Assembly (NCBI GenBank): GCA_947175605.1
Contig: CAMWNH010000003.1
Span: 1 to 64,000 of the forward strand
Length of the DNA stretch: 64,000 bases
Source: an uncultured Porphyromonadaceae bacterium
GTDB lineage: Bacteria; Bacteroidota; Bacteroidia; Bacteroidales; Muribaculaceae
Direction of reading: 5' to 3'
Each line of letters starts with the position of its first letter. Position 1 is the first letter of the stretch. Both the position numbers and the translations under genes were made by a program. This document shows, piece after piece, positions 37,677 to 47,337 of this stretch. The notes beneath the pieces were generated by a model, which was not told the origin of the DNA, searched no databases, and saw nothing but the letters and a program-made list of their open reading frames with translations.

Positions 37677-40601
37677 ATGAAGACTTCGAAGCATTATATC
37701 TTTAACAACATTTTTTACATAACCGTACTGATTGCTGCGTGCCTGTCGTGTCCGTTCACGGTGGACGCGTCATTCCCCACGGTGCGGAACTTTCCGCGCA
37801 CCGTATATTCCTGGGGATCTCAGAACTGGTCGTCCGACGAGGATAGCAACGGCATGATGTACTTCGGAAACAAAAACGGACTGCTCACATTCGACGGAAC
37901 CCGCTGGCGCAACTATATTCTTCCGAATCTCTCGACAGTCCGCGCCGTGCTCGTGGACGACGCAAATTCACGCGTTTACCTCGCAGGCTCGGAGGAATTC
38001 GGATACTACAGCTTCAACCCCGATACGCGCCGTATAGCCTATACATCTCTCTCAAAGGACTTTCCGGAAGCGCCCACCAGCTACGGCGAAATATGGAAGA
38101 TACATGAAGGCGACAATACGATATGGTTTCAGGGCGACCACGCCATCTTCGGCTACAGCACAAAGGGCGAGCACTTTGTAGCATCCGTTAGGGAGAAAAT
38201 ACTTACATCGGCATACATAAACGGTGTGCTCTACGCCGCTCTAAACGAAAAAGGGCTATGCCAGATGCGCGACGGACTATTCACGCCACTCGATTCAGGA
38301 GGACCGACCGATGGGAAGCGCATCGTAGCAATATGTCCCTTCGGCAACGAAGTCCTGATAGTCACGCAGTTCGACGGAATCTTCCTTTACGGCCCATCGG
38401 GCGTCAAGAAAATGGCGACAAATTTCGACAATTTCTTGCGCGAAAACCAAGCATTCTGCGCAGACACGCAAGGCACGGAGCTTGCCATCGGGACCGTCAA
38501 CGGAGGACTTGTCGTATGCAATTTTGGAGCAGACACTCCACCCACTTATTCCAACACCGACTCGGGCATGCAGAACAACACGGTACTGTCCGTGAAATTC
38601 GATAGCCACCACAACATCTGGTGCGGACTGGATAACGGTCTGGACTATGTATGCTACGACGCTCCATTCCGTTCAATCCTCTCACGCGCAAATGCTTGCG
38701 GTGCCGGATACGCATCACTTGTAAGCGCAGGAAAACTCTACCTGGGTACCAATCAAGGACTCTACACCACACCATTCAAACCCGACTACGACTTCGAAAC
38801 CCCACGACGCGAAATTCCCGGTCAGGTATGGAAGATCACCAACATCGGAAATGCCGTTGCAGCATGCACGGACGCGGGACTGTTCATTGACAACGGACGC
38901 GGATTCGAACACGTGGAAAACACTGCAGGAACTTGGGACATCGAGCTCCTACCCGACGCGCCGGGATATGCCCTCGCCTCAACGTATGAGAACTTCATTC
39001 TACTCGAAAATTCGGGTGCTCGATGGAACAACCGCGGACGCGTGGCCGGCTTCTCGGACATCAACGGCAAATTTATAATAGACAACGACGGCGCGATATG
39101 GATATCCCATTGGCTCAAAGGCGTCTATCGCCTCCATCTCGACCTTGCCAAGCAGCGCTTCGATGTCGTTGACTTCTTCGATTCCACCCGAGGCCTTTCG
39201 TCCAACGAGAACACCTCTGTGGCAATGCACGACGGCACACCGGTAATAAGCTGTTCCGGAGGATATTACACCCTCCAAGGCAAAGGCACGAACAACGAAA
39301 AGATGGTGCCCCACCCCGAGCTTAACCGCTATTTTAGCGCCCAGGTCTCGCCCCATCTCTATCATAGCCCCGGGGGCGAGGTCTGGAGTGTGACCCCTGA
39401 CAACGTTTACGTGATGCGCGCACGCGCCGACGGCTCGCACGCAGTCGATTCCGTGACCTTCTCGCCCATGAGCCGTTCGATAATCCCCGGCTTTGATTCC
39501 TTCAACTTCGTGGATGAGTCGCACGTGATAGCATCTGCCGAGGATGGCTTCTATGAGCTCGACACACATCGCGCTTTCAGCGCACCACGCCTCACGAGCC
39601 GCCACGGCGCACTCGTCAGCGCCATATACGCCAATCAGGATTCGCTGGTCTATCTTGCTTTCGGTGCCGCCGAAGCCAATGAACCGCGCTTTTCCAACGA
39701 CCTGAACTCCCTGCGCTTTGAGTTCGCTGCCCCCGGCCATACAGGCGAAGCCAAGAACATAGTATTCAGCCACTATCTCGAAAACTACGACGACGATTGG
39801 AGCAGTTTTACAGACGCGAACAGCAAGGAATATACCCAGCTGCACGAAGGCGACTACACGCTGCACCTGCGCGCCTACAACTCGGCCACACACAGCGTGG
39901 ACGAGCACAGCATACGCTTCTCCGTGCTCCCGCCTTGGTATCGCAGCACGTGGGCCAAGGTCATCTACACACTTCTCACGCTCATGCTCTTCTACACCGG
40001 CTTCAAGGTCGTCTCGTACGTATCCGAGCGCAACTCCCTGGCCGTAGCCCGACGCAAGGAGGAAGAGATGGAACATCTGCGCGCACGGGCCGCAGAAGAA
40101 TCCCTACGCAAGGAAAACGAAATCTCCGACCTCAAGAACCAGCAGCTTGAACAGGACATCCGACACAAGGCCGGCGAGCTCTCGAATATAACCATGAACG
40201 TCGTGCGCAAGAACGAGATTCTCATGAACATATCCTCGCGCCTGACGAAAATACAGCGCATGCTCGAGGTGGCTACCCCGGCGGAAACGAATGCTCAGCT
40301 CACCAAGATCCAGACTCTGATCCAGGAGAACCTCAGCCACGACGACGACTGGAAAACCTTCACAGGCAACTTCGACGCCGTGTATGAGGACTTCACCAAG
40401 CGCCTGCGCGAACTGCATCCGTCGCTCACGCCGGCCGAGCTGCGTGTGTGCTGCTATCTGCGCATGGGCCTAAGTTCCAAGGACATGGCCCCTCTATTCA
40501 ACATCTCCTACCGCTCTGTGGAAATGACACGCTATCGTCTACGCAAGAAGTTGAACCTCGATCGCGAAGACAAGCTTACGGACTATCTGAACAGCCTCTG
40601 A
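37677..40601 (+). CDS. PUL regulator: periplasmic beta-propeller / Y_Y_Y sensor, TM, coiled coil and LuxR-type HTH
   Basis: N-terminal propeller-like repeats, FEFAAPGH...YRSTWAKVIYTLLTLMLFYTGF TM, E/R-rich coiled coil, C-term LTPAELRVCCYLRMGLSSKDMAPLFNISYRSVEMTRYRLRKKLNL. Confidence 0.88.
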   Translation: MKTSKHYIFNNIFYITVLIAACLSCPFTVDASFPTVRNFPRTVYSWGSQNWSSDEDSNGMMYFGNKNGLLTFDGTRWRNYILPNLSTVRAVLVDDANSRVYLAGSEEFGYYSFNPDTRRIAYTSLSKDFPEAPTSYGEIWKIHEGDNTIWFQGDHAIFGYSTKGEHFVASVREKILTSAYINGVLYAALNEKGLCQMRDGLFTPLDSGGPTDGKRIVAICPFGNEVLIVTQFDGIFLYGPSGVKKMATNFDNFLRENQAFCADTQGTELAIGTVNGGLVVCNFGADTPPTYSNTDSGMQNNTVLSVKFDSHHNIWCGLDNGLDYVCYDAPFRSILSRANACGAGYASLVSAGKLYLGTNQGLYTTPFKPDYDFETPRREIPGQVWKITNIGNAVAACTDAGLFIDNGRGFEHVENTAGTWDIELLPDAPGYALASTYENFILLENSGARWNNRGRVAGFSDINGKFIIDNDGAIWISHWLKGVYRLHLDLAKQRFDVVDFFDSTRGLSSNENTSVAMHDGTPVISCSGGYYTLQGKGTNNEKMVPHPELNRYFSAQVSPHLYHSPGGEVWSVTPDNVYVMRARADGSHAVDSVTFSPMSRSIIPGFDSFNFVDESHVIASAEDGFYELDTHRAFSAPRLTSRHGALVSAIYANQDSLVYLAFGAAEANEPRFSNDLNSLRFEFAAPGHTGEAKNIVFSHYLENYDDDWSSFTDANSKEYTQLHEGDYTLHLRAYNSATHSVDEHSIRFSVLPPWYRSTWAKVIYTLLTLMLFYTGFKVVSYVSERNSLAVARRKEEEMEHLRARAAEESLRKENEISDLKNQQLEQDIRHKAGELSNITMNVVRKNEILMNISSRLTKIQRMLEVATPAETNAQLTKIQTLIQENLSHDDDWKTFTGNFDAVYEDFTKRLRELHPSLTPAELRVCCYLRMGLSSKDMAPLFNISYRSVEMTRYRLRKKLNLDREDKLTDYLNSL

Positions 40602-40657
40602 TTCACCTCCGGCCCCTGAAAAGCCGCGCGCAGCTTGGGAAATACACCCTAATTGTG

Positions 40658-40665
40658 TAACTTTG
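40658..40665 (+). promoter_or_regulatory. Bacteroidetes promoter upstream of the EPS operon: -33 TTGG (40635), -7 TAACTTTG
   Basis: TAnnTTTG with a TTGG 23 bp upstream; ~85-nt leader. Confidence 0.6.
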
Positions 40666-40756
40666 CAAATAATTTCACAAATTTCTCTTTAACACAATAA
40701 TTGCAAAAGGACCAGCGTTATTATTCCAACGCTATTTATCCTACTCCAAACGCAGT

Positions 40757-41560
40757 ATGAGACTTAAGACCCTCGTTATCATAGGAGCCGCAGTGCTCGC
40801 GCTATCGTCTTGTTCGTCATCAAAGACGGTACTCCCCTACTTCACAGATATTTCCGCCATCGAAGAAGGCAGTTTTGATGCCGGCAACTATACACCGGCC
40901 ATCAAGCCCGACGATGAGCTTTTCATATCCGTACAGTCCGAAGTTCCCGGTGCATCCGCGCCCTACAATCTGCCTATGGTGAATCCTGCGTCGCGCGACC
41001 AGCTGACCTTAGCCACCACACCGCGCCAGCAGACATATACCGTTGATTCGCAGGGCTATATCCACTTCCCCATCTTAGGCCGCATCAAGGTCGAAGGTCT
41101 CACCTGCGAGCAGCTCCAGGCCGAGCTTACAAAGAAAATCTCCGCTGACGTCACCGATCCGCTCGTGACAGTAAAGCTCGTCAATTTTGCAGTCGTCGTG
41201 GCAGGTGAAGTAGCCAAACCCGGAAAAATTCTCGTTAACGGCAATCGCATCAGCGTGCTCGATGCTATCGGCGCCGCCGGAGATCTCACGCCATACGGCG
41301 AACGCTCCAACGTGCTCGTGATCCGCGAGGAAAACGGCAAACGCGTATTCCATCACCTCGACCTCAACTCGTCGAAAACACTCACCTCCCCCTACTTCTA
41401 TCTCCAACAGAACGACTACGTTTACGTAGAGCCGAATAAAGTACGCCAAGCCAACTCGAAATACAATCAGGACAATGCCTACAAGCTGACGGTGATTTCC
41501 ACCATCGTGAGCGCCGCATCCGTAGTCGCATCCCTCGTTATCGCACTGGCCATCAAGTAA
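40757..41560 (+). CDS. wza: Polysaccharide export outer-membrane lipoprotein (Wza/BexD type)
   Basis: ALSSCSSSK lipobox; QTYTVDSQGYIHFPILGRIKVEGLTCEQLQAEL; SLBB-like GEVAKPGKILVNGNRISVLDAIGAAG. Confidence 0.92.
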   Translation: MRLKTLVIIGAAVLALSSCSSSKTVLPYFTDISAIEEGSFDAGNYTPAIKPDDELFISVQSEVPGASAPYNLPMVNPASRDQLTLATTPRQQTYTVDSQGYIHFPILGRIKVEGLTCEQLQAELTKKISADVTDPLVTVKLVNFAVVVAGEVAKPGKILVNGNRISVLDAIGAAGDLTPYGERSNVLVIREENGKRVFHHLDLNSSKTLTSPYFYLQQNDYVYVEPNKVRQANSKYNQDNAYKLTVISTIVSAASVVASLVIALAIK

Positions 41561-41592
41561 AACCGCAAACATCGTCACAATTCTGAAATACG

Positions 41593-43887
41593 ATGCAAAG
41601 AAAATCCAACTCCGAATATTTCGACCTTAAAGGCCTGCTCGGAAACTACCTGAAACACTGGTATCTGTTTGTAATCTCCGTGCTCGTCTGCGGTTCCGCA
41701 GCCTTTCTATACACCCGGGTGAAGAAGCCCATCTACGGTGTACGCGCCAACATCGCCATCAATACCGGCAACGAAAATCCCATCTCCTCCCTCGGCGCTA
41801 TGGGTGCGCTTTTCGGCGATGGCGGTTTCATTGACGACGAAATATTCGTCATCACCTCCCATACTGTCTACAAGGAAGTTGCGAAGAAACTTCAGACGGA
41901 GGTCAATCATTTCGTACGCGAAGGATTTATGGACTCTCGCTTCGCCTACGACGATTTCCCCGTGCAGATCTACATGGAGCCGTCCATTCCCGATACCCTC
42001 TCGACAGGACTTGGATTCACAGTGAAAGTAGACGAAAAAGAACGCGTATCCATCAAAGGCAAAGCAAATAAGACGCAAATTGCCGAAGTCAAGGACGCGA
42101 CCTTCCCCGTGACGGTCGAGACCCCGTACGGCAACTTCGTATTCAACAAAACCGAACATTTCAAGAAAGGCGAGCCGCTCAAGACCGTGATAGCCGTCGA
42201 GAGCTACAACTCCGCGGCCGAATCCTTGGCCAAGAACGTAATCAGCGACATCGCATCCCGCAAGAGCAATGTCATTGAAATGGCCATAAACACCACCAAC
42301 CCCGAATACGGCATGGCCATCCTCAACGAGATAATGGCTGAATACAACCGCAAGGGCGTGGACCAGAAGAACCTTCAGGGCGAGAAAACGGCGGAGTTCC
42401 TCGACAACCGTCTGAAACTTCTGGCCGGCGATCTCGACCTGGCCGAGACTGACATCCAGAAATACAAGCAGAAGGAAGGCATCGTGGACCTTGAAGTGGA
42501 GGCCACCTATCAGAGCCGAAAGAAAGGCGAAGTTGAAAATCAGCTCATCGAGGCCCAGACCGAAGCTGAGATTCTGAAAATGATAGGCGAATTCATCGCC
42601 GACCCGAAAAACGCCAACGCGCTGGTGCCCATGACCACATCCACAGAAGGTCTATCAAACGCCATAAAGACGTATAACGAGCTTATCATCAAGCGCATGG
42701 AGCTCGCCAACAATGCCCGCCCGAACAACTCCTCGCTACGCCTGCTCGACGAGCAGATCTCGGCGATGCGTTCGAACATCAACACCTCGCTCACAAAAGC
42801 ATACGACACACAGCGCATTGCCGTCAAGGAGCTTGAAAACGCACGTCGCGCCGCCGATACCCGCCTTGGCAACATCCCCTCGCAGGAACGCGCCTTCCGC
42901 GACATGCTTCGCCAGCAGACAATCAAGGAAAACCTCTACGTGTTCCTTCTCGAGCGCCGCGAAGAGAACGCCATACTCCTTGCGAATGCCGTTCCCAAAG
43001 GCACCATCATCGACGAGGCATATACGCTGATCGACCCCCTGTCGATGGACCGCAAGCTGCTCTGGCTCATCGGCCTGTTCATCGGCCTCCTGCTGCCGCC
43101 CATATTCCTGTGGATCAAGAGCATCCTTAACGATAAATTCGAGACCACATCCGAGGTCAAGCGCCTCACGGATGTGCCCGTCCTCGGCGAAATCTGCATC
43201 GACCGCACGGGCCGTTCGCTTGTCGTGTCACCCAACGACACCTCATCGACCACCGAACTGTTCCGCCTGCTGCGTTCCAATCTGCAGTTCATTCTTAGCG
43301 GCAACAACGATAAGGTGATCCTGATGACCTCCACATCCTCCGGCGAAGGCAAGAGCTTCATATCCACGAATCTCGCAGCCACATTCGCGCTTATGGGCAA
43401 GAAGGTCATACTCATAGGTATGGACATCCGCAAGCCCCGCCTTGCGTCCTACCTCAACATCAACCCCCGCTTCGGTCTCACGCAGTATCTCGCATCCAAC
43501 GACATCGAGCTCAAGCAGATCATCACCCACATGACCGAGATTCCGGGCATGGACGTTATCGTGGCCGGGCCCGTACCGCCGAATCCCTCGGAACTCCTTA
43601 CAAGCAACAAGGTCTCCGAGATGTTCAAGGAGCTGCGCAACATGTACGACTACATCATCATCGACTCCGCACCCGTGGGCATGGTCAGCGACACATTCTC
43701 GCTCGACCGAATCTCCGATGCCACGATCTACGTGTGCCGCGCCTCCTACACGAAGAAGCAGGATATAGACTTCGTGAACGAGATCTACGAAAACAAACGT
43801 CTGAAGAACCTCTCGCTTGTCGTGAACGGCACGAGCTCCAAGAAAGGCTACGGCTACGGCTACGGCGATTCCGAGCAACAGCGATAA
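41593..43887 (+). CDS. wzc: Wzc-like polysaccharide co-polymerase / BY-kinase
   Basis: Wzz N-term, GNVR region, VILMTSTSSGEGKSFISTNLAATFALMGKKVILIGMDIRKPRL; Tyr-containing tail GYGYGYGDSEQQR. Confidence 0.93.
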   Translation: MQRKSNSEYFDLKGLLGNYLKHWYLFVISVLVCGSAAFLYTRVKKPIYGVRANIAINTGNENPISSLGAMGALFGDGGFIDDEIFVITSHTVYKEVAKKLQTEVNHFVREGFMDSRFAYDDFPVQIYMEPSIPDTLSTGLGFTVKVDEKERVSIKGKANKTQIAEVKDATFPVTVETPYGNFVFNKTEHFKKGEPLKTVIAVESYNSAAESLAKNVISDIASRKSNVIEMAINTTNPEYGMAILNEIMAEYNRKGVDQKNLQGEKTAEFLDNRLKLLAGDLDLAETDIQKYKQKEGIVDLEVEATYQSRKKGEVENQLIEAQTEAEILKMIGEFIADPKNANALVPMTTSTEGLSNAIKTYNELIIKRMELANNARPNNSSLRLLDEQISAMRSNINTSLTKAYDTQRIAVKELENARRAADTRLGNIPSQERAFRDMLRQQTIKENLYVFLLERREENAILLANAVPKGTIIDEAYTLIDPLSMDRKLLWLIGLFIGLLLPPIFLWIKSILNDKFETTSEVKRLTDVPVLGEICIDRTGRSLVVSPNDTSSTTELFRLLRSNLQFILSGNNDKVILMTSTSSGEGKSFISTNLAATFALMGKKVILIGMDIRKPRLASYLNINPRFGLTQYLASNDIELKQIITHMTEIPGMDVIVAGPVPPNPSELLTSNKVSEMFKELRNMYDYIIIDSAPVGMVSDTFSLDRISDATIYVCRASYTKKQDIDFVNEIYENKRLKNLSLVVNGTSSKKGYGYGYGDSEQQR

Positions 43888-43926
43888 TCCAACGATGCCA
43901 TACGGCTGCACCGCGCAGACTCAGCT

Positions 43927-45264
43927 ATGATTGATAAATACAAGCTATATTACCGCACATTCCTGGTCCTGTTCTGGACAGGAATGTGCATTGGTTTTAT
44001 ATGCGATGAGATTCCGCCCCTGGCCGCTATCCGCAATCCGCTGCTCATCGTGGTGGACCTGATCCTCGCGATTCTGGGATTTCTTACCATGCGCACCCGC
44101 TCCGACAAAGTCATATTCTGGAGTTTCATGGCCATTGGCGCAGTCTCATCGTTCCTTGTCAATCATGTGTCAGCCCTTACATTCTTCAACGGCACGCGCG
44201 ACTTTTTCGGCCTGCTTTTCTGCATCCCCATACTGCACTTCTTCCTCAGCGGGGATCGCGCCGGCGAATTCAGGGACAAATTCGACAAGCAGGTGCGCAT
44301 ATGGCTGATACTTCAGGCCGTCTGCATCACCTTCCAGTTCCTGAAGTACGGAGCCAACGACCACGGCGGCGGCACGATGGGCTTCGGCGGTTCGGGCATG
44401 ACCTCCATCCTCATTTATCTAAGCTCATTCTATCTCATCATGAAGGACTGGGACTTCGATGACGTATGGGGCAGCGTGCGCCGGCACAAGTGGACCATCA
44501 TACTTCTTTATCCCACCTTCCTGAATGAGACAAAAATCAGCTTCATACTGCTTGCAGCCTATTGCGTGCTGATATTCAAGCCCACGAAGGCCATGCTTAT
44601 CAAGATGATATATGCCCTGCCCGTAGCCATTGCAGCCATGTGGGGTGTGGGCTATCTCTATCTCAAAGCCACGAACCAGTCGGATGACGTCTTCACATAC
44701 GAATTCTTTGAGGAATATCTCGTAGGCAGCGACGTAGACTACTGGGTAGACCTCGCCCTCAAGATGCAGGACGGCTATTTCGATCAATGGATGCTCGATC
44801 CGGAGGACTACTGGGCCGTCGACATACAGCGCATGACCAAAATAGCACTCGCCCCCGATATTCTCAAAAAAGAGAACGGCGGTATATGGCTCGGAGCGGG
44901 TCTCGGACAATTCAAAGGCGGCACAATGACGGAAGCTACAAAGTTCGCACGTCAGAACAACTGGCTCCTGCAAGGCTCAAAGCCCTGGATATTCTTCGTA
45001 ATCATACAGATAGGCCTTATCGGCATAATCTGGTTCTTCTGCATGATCATCCGCAATCTGTTCGGGCCCAAGGACTACACGCCGGAGATAAAGCGAATGC
45101 TCATCTTCGCATCCACGGCCTTACTCCTTATACAGTTCTACGACACCTCCTTACGCTACTACCAGTTCTGCTTCCTCTTCTTCTATCTGTGCTTTGCAGT
45201 ACGGGGCATTCCCGCCGACGGCAAAAAGAAGAAGGAATCGAAAACACTTATTCCCGCACATTAG
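43927..45264 (+). CDS. Putative EPS polymerase (Wzy/O-antigen ligase-like multi-TM protein)
   Basis: ~11 TM segments, position after wzc; GIWLGAGLGQFKGG. Confidence 0.6.
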   Translation: MIDKYKLYYRTFLVLFWTGMCIGFICDEIPPLAAIRNPLLIVVDLILAILGFLTMRTRSDKVIFWSFMAIGAVSSFLVNHVSALTFFNGTRDFFGLLFCIPILHFFLSGDRAGEFRDKFDKQVRIWLILQAVCITFQFLKYGANDHGGGTMGFGGSGMTSILIYLSSFYLIMKDWDFDDVWGSVRRHKWTIILLYPTFLNETKISFILLAAYCVLIFKPTKAMLIKMIYALPVAIAAMWGVGYLYLKATNQSDDVFTYEFFEEYLVGSDVDYWVDLALKMQDGYFDQWMLDPEDYWAVDIQRMTKIALAPDILKKENGGIWLGAGLGQFKGGTMTEATKFARQNNWLLQGSKPWIFFVIIQIGLIGIIWFFCMIIRNLFGPKDYTPEIKRMLIFASTALLLIQFYDTSLRYYQFCFLFFYLCFAVRGIPADGKKKKESKTLIPAH

Positions 45265-45274
45265 CCCACGACAC

Positions 45275-46252
45275 ATGGAGAGACCCAAAATTTCCGTCTG
45301 CATACCGGTCTACAACGTCGAGAATTACCTTCGCCGATGTCTGGACTCCATCCTCTCGCAATCCCTGCGGGAGATACAGCTTGTGTGCGTCGACGATGCC
45401 TCGCCTGATGGCTCTGCCGCGATTCTTCAGGAGTACGCGCTGCGGGAGCCCGAGCGGATAAAAATAATCAGCAAAGAACGGAACGAAGGACTGATGGCCG
45501 CCCGGCGCACGGGATACAAAAACGCCGATGGAGAATATTTCTTCTTCTGCGACAGCGACGACTACCTGCCGGCCGATACACTCGAAACGCTCTACAAGGC
45601 CGCGATAGCTGCGGATGCCGACATCGCCGCAGGCGATTTTTACTATGAGAAGGCCGACGGTCGGCGCACGCTCGTGCAGCGCTCGCTGCAACTTGACACG
45701 ACGCCCGAACGCTACCTGCGCGCAATCATGACGGGCACACTCTGCACACTCTGCGGCTCCATCTACCACCGCCGGCTATTCGAAGGCAGGGACTACACCA
45801 CCTTCATGAATCATTCCTTTGCCGAGGACAGGCTGCTGCTCACACAGCTATTGCGCGTGGCAAAGCGAATCGAACCCGTTCACTTCGGAAGCTACGTCTA
45901 CTTCCTGAACAACGCGTCCATGACGCAGAACCGGCTTTCCGACCGACAGCTTACCCAGCTTCTTAAAGCTCAGGACTGGGTGCGCCGCTTTCTTTCGGAC
46001 AGCCCGGAATTCGCGCCCGTTGCGCTGCGGCACTATGTACGCTACCTAAGCTTCCTCCTTGAAAGCGGATACGACTCGAAGTTCATATCCGGCTTCACGC
46101 CTGATAATCGCGAGCTCCTGTCTTTCAAGAAATTGAACAACATTTTAGGGACCCGGTTGGCCTGCCACACGACGCTTTGTCTACATTCAAAACTGTATAG
46201 GGACACGGCGGCTGCCGCACGCCGGACCATACGAAAGATACTCGGACGATAA
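45275..46252 (+). CDS. Glycosyltransferase family 2
   Basis: MERPKISVCIPVYNVENYLRRCLDSILSQSLREIQLVCVDDASPDGS; FFCDSDDYL. Confidence 0.92.
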   Translation: MERPKISVCIPVYNVENYLRRCLDSILSQSLREIQLVCVDDASPDGSAAILQEYALREPERIKIISKERNEGLMAARRTGYKNADGEYFFFCDSDDYLPADTLETLYKAAIAADADIAAGDFYYEKADGRRTLVQRSLQLDTTPERYLRAIMTGTLCTLCGSIYHRRLFEGRDYTTFMNHSFAEDRLLLTQLLRVAKRIEPVHFGSYVYFLNNASMTQNRLSDRQLTQLLKAQDWVRRFLSDSPEFAPVALRHYVRYLSFLLESGYDSKFISGFTPDNRELLSFKKLNNILGTRLACHTTLCLHSKLYRDTAAAARRTIRKILGR

Positions 46253-47323
46253 ATGGCCAGAATACTGTTTATCAACAACTCCTACCCCACTCCCGCCTTC
46301 CCTGCCGCCGGAACATACGCCCGAACCATGGCAGAAGAAATGGAGCAGGCCGGGCACACTGTGGACGTGGAGGCACTCCGACCCTCAGGAAACGGAGCAT
46401 TACACAAGATCCGCGACTACGCCTCATTCTGGAAGCGGCTCCTCAGCCGCAAACTCGGAGGATACGACTTGCTGTACGTCAACCACTTCACCTACAGCTT
46501 CCCCTTATTTCTCAATCCCACGCTCCGCAAAAACGCCGCGAAAGTCATCATCCACTGGCATGGAAAGGAGCTCGTGAGCACATCGAAATTTAATGCCATG
46601 ATGGTGCAGGCATTGGATCGGAGCCTCCGGGACTTCCGCCACGTGGCACCGTCGGAGTACTTCAAAAATAAGATTCTTGCGGCCACCGCACTGGACCCCT
46701 CGCAGATCATTGTCTCACCCAGCGGAGGAGTCGATATAAGCCTATTTAGACCGCGTTCCGATGGCAAGGCGGAGGAAGCCTTTATCCTGGGATTTCCGGG
46801 CGGTATAATCACAACAAAAGGCGCCGACGTGCTGCTGGGCGTAATGCAGGCCCACCGCCGCCTCGAGCGTGCGACAGGACGACCAGTGAAATTCCGCATT
46901 ATACACTATGGCGCGGAATTCGACGTATATCTACCGCGTTTCCGGGCAAGCGGAGCCGAGCTCGAGATCATGCCTAAAATGTCCAAAGAACAGATGCCCG
47001 ACTTCTACAGCGGACTGTCCGTGGCCCTGACCTTATCCTCCGCCGTAATCGGCGAGAGTCTCGGCCTGGTGTCGCTGGAAGCCATGGGATGCGGTGTTCC
47101 CGTAATCGCGCACGACATCTGCGCCTATCCCGAATTTGTAATTCCGGGACGCAGCGGTGAACTCGCGACCTACTCTCCTGATCCGGCTGAACGCACGGCC
47201 GGGGTGCTGGATGCCATCGAACGCATTGCCGCAAATCCCTCATCCTATGCCCCCCGCGAGATTATCGAGCAGGGCTACTCACGCGAATCTGTTGTGGACT
47301 TCTACCGCAACGCTCTTCTCTGA
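46253..47323 (+). CDS. Glycosyltransferase family 4
   Basis: MARILFINNSYPTPAFPAAGTYARTMAEEMEQAG; GLVSLEAMGCGVPVIAHD. Confidence 0.9.
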   Translation: MARILFINNSYPTPAFPAAGTYARTMAEEMEQAGHTVDVEALRPSGNGALHKIRDYASFWKRLLSRKLGGYDLLYVNHFTYSFPLFLNPTLRKNAAKVIIHWHGKELVSTSKFNAMMVQALDRSLRDFRHVAPSEYFKNKILAATALDPSQIIVSPSGGVDISLFRPRSDGKAEEAFILGFPGGIITTKGADVLLGVMQAHRRLERATGRPVKFRIIHYGAEFDVYLPRFRASGAELEIMPKMSKEQMPDFYSGLSVALTLSSAVIGESLGLVSLEAMGCGVPVIAHDICAYPEFVIPGRSGELATYSPDPAERTAGVLDAIERIAANPSSYAPREIIEQGYSRESVVDFYRNALL

Positions 47324-47337
47324 AACAACGCAAGCGA

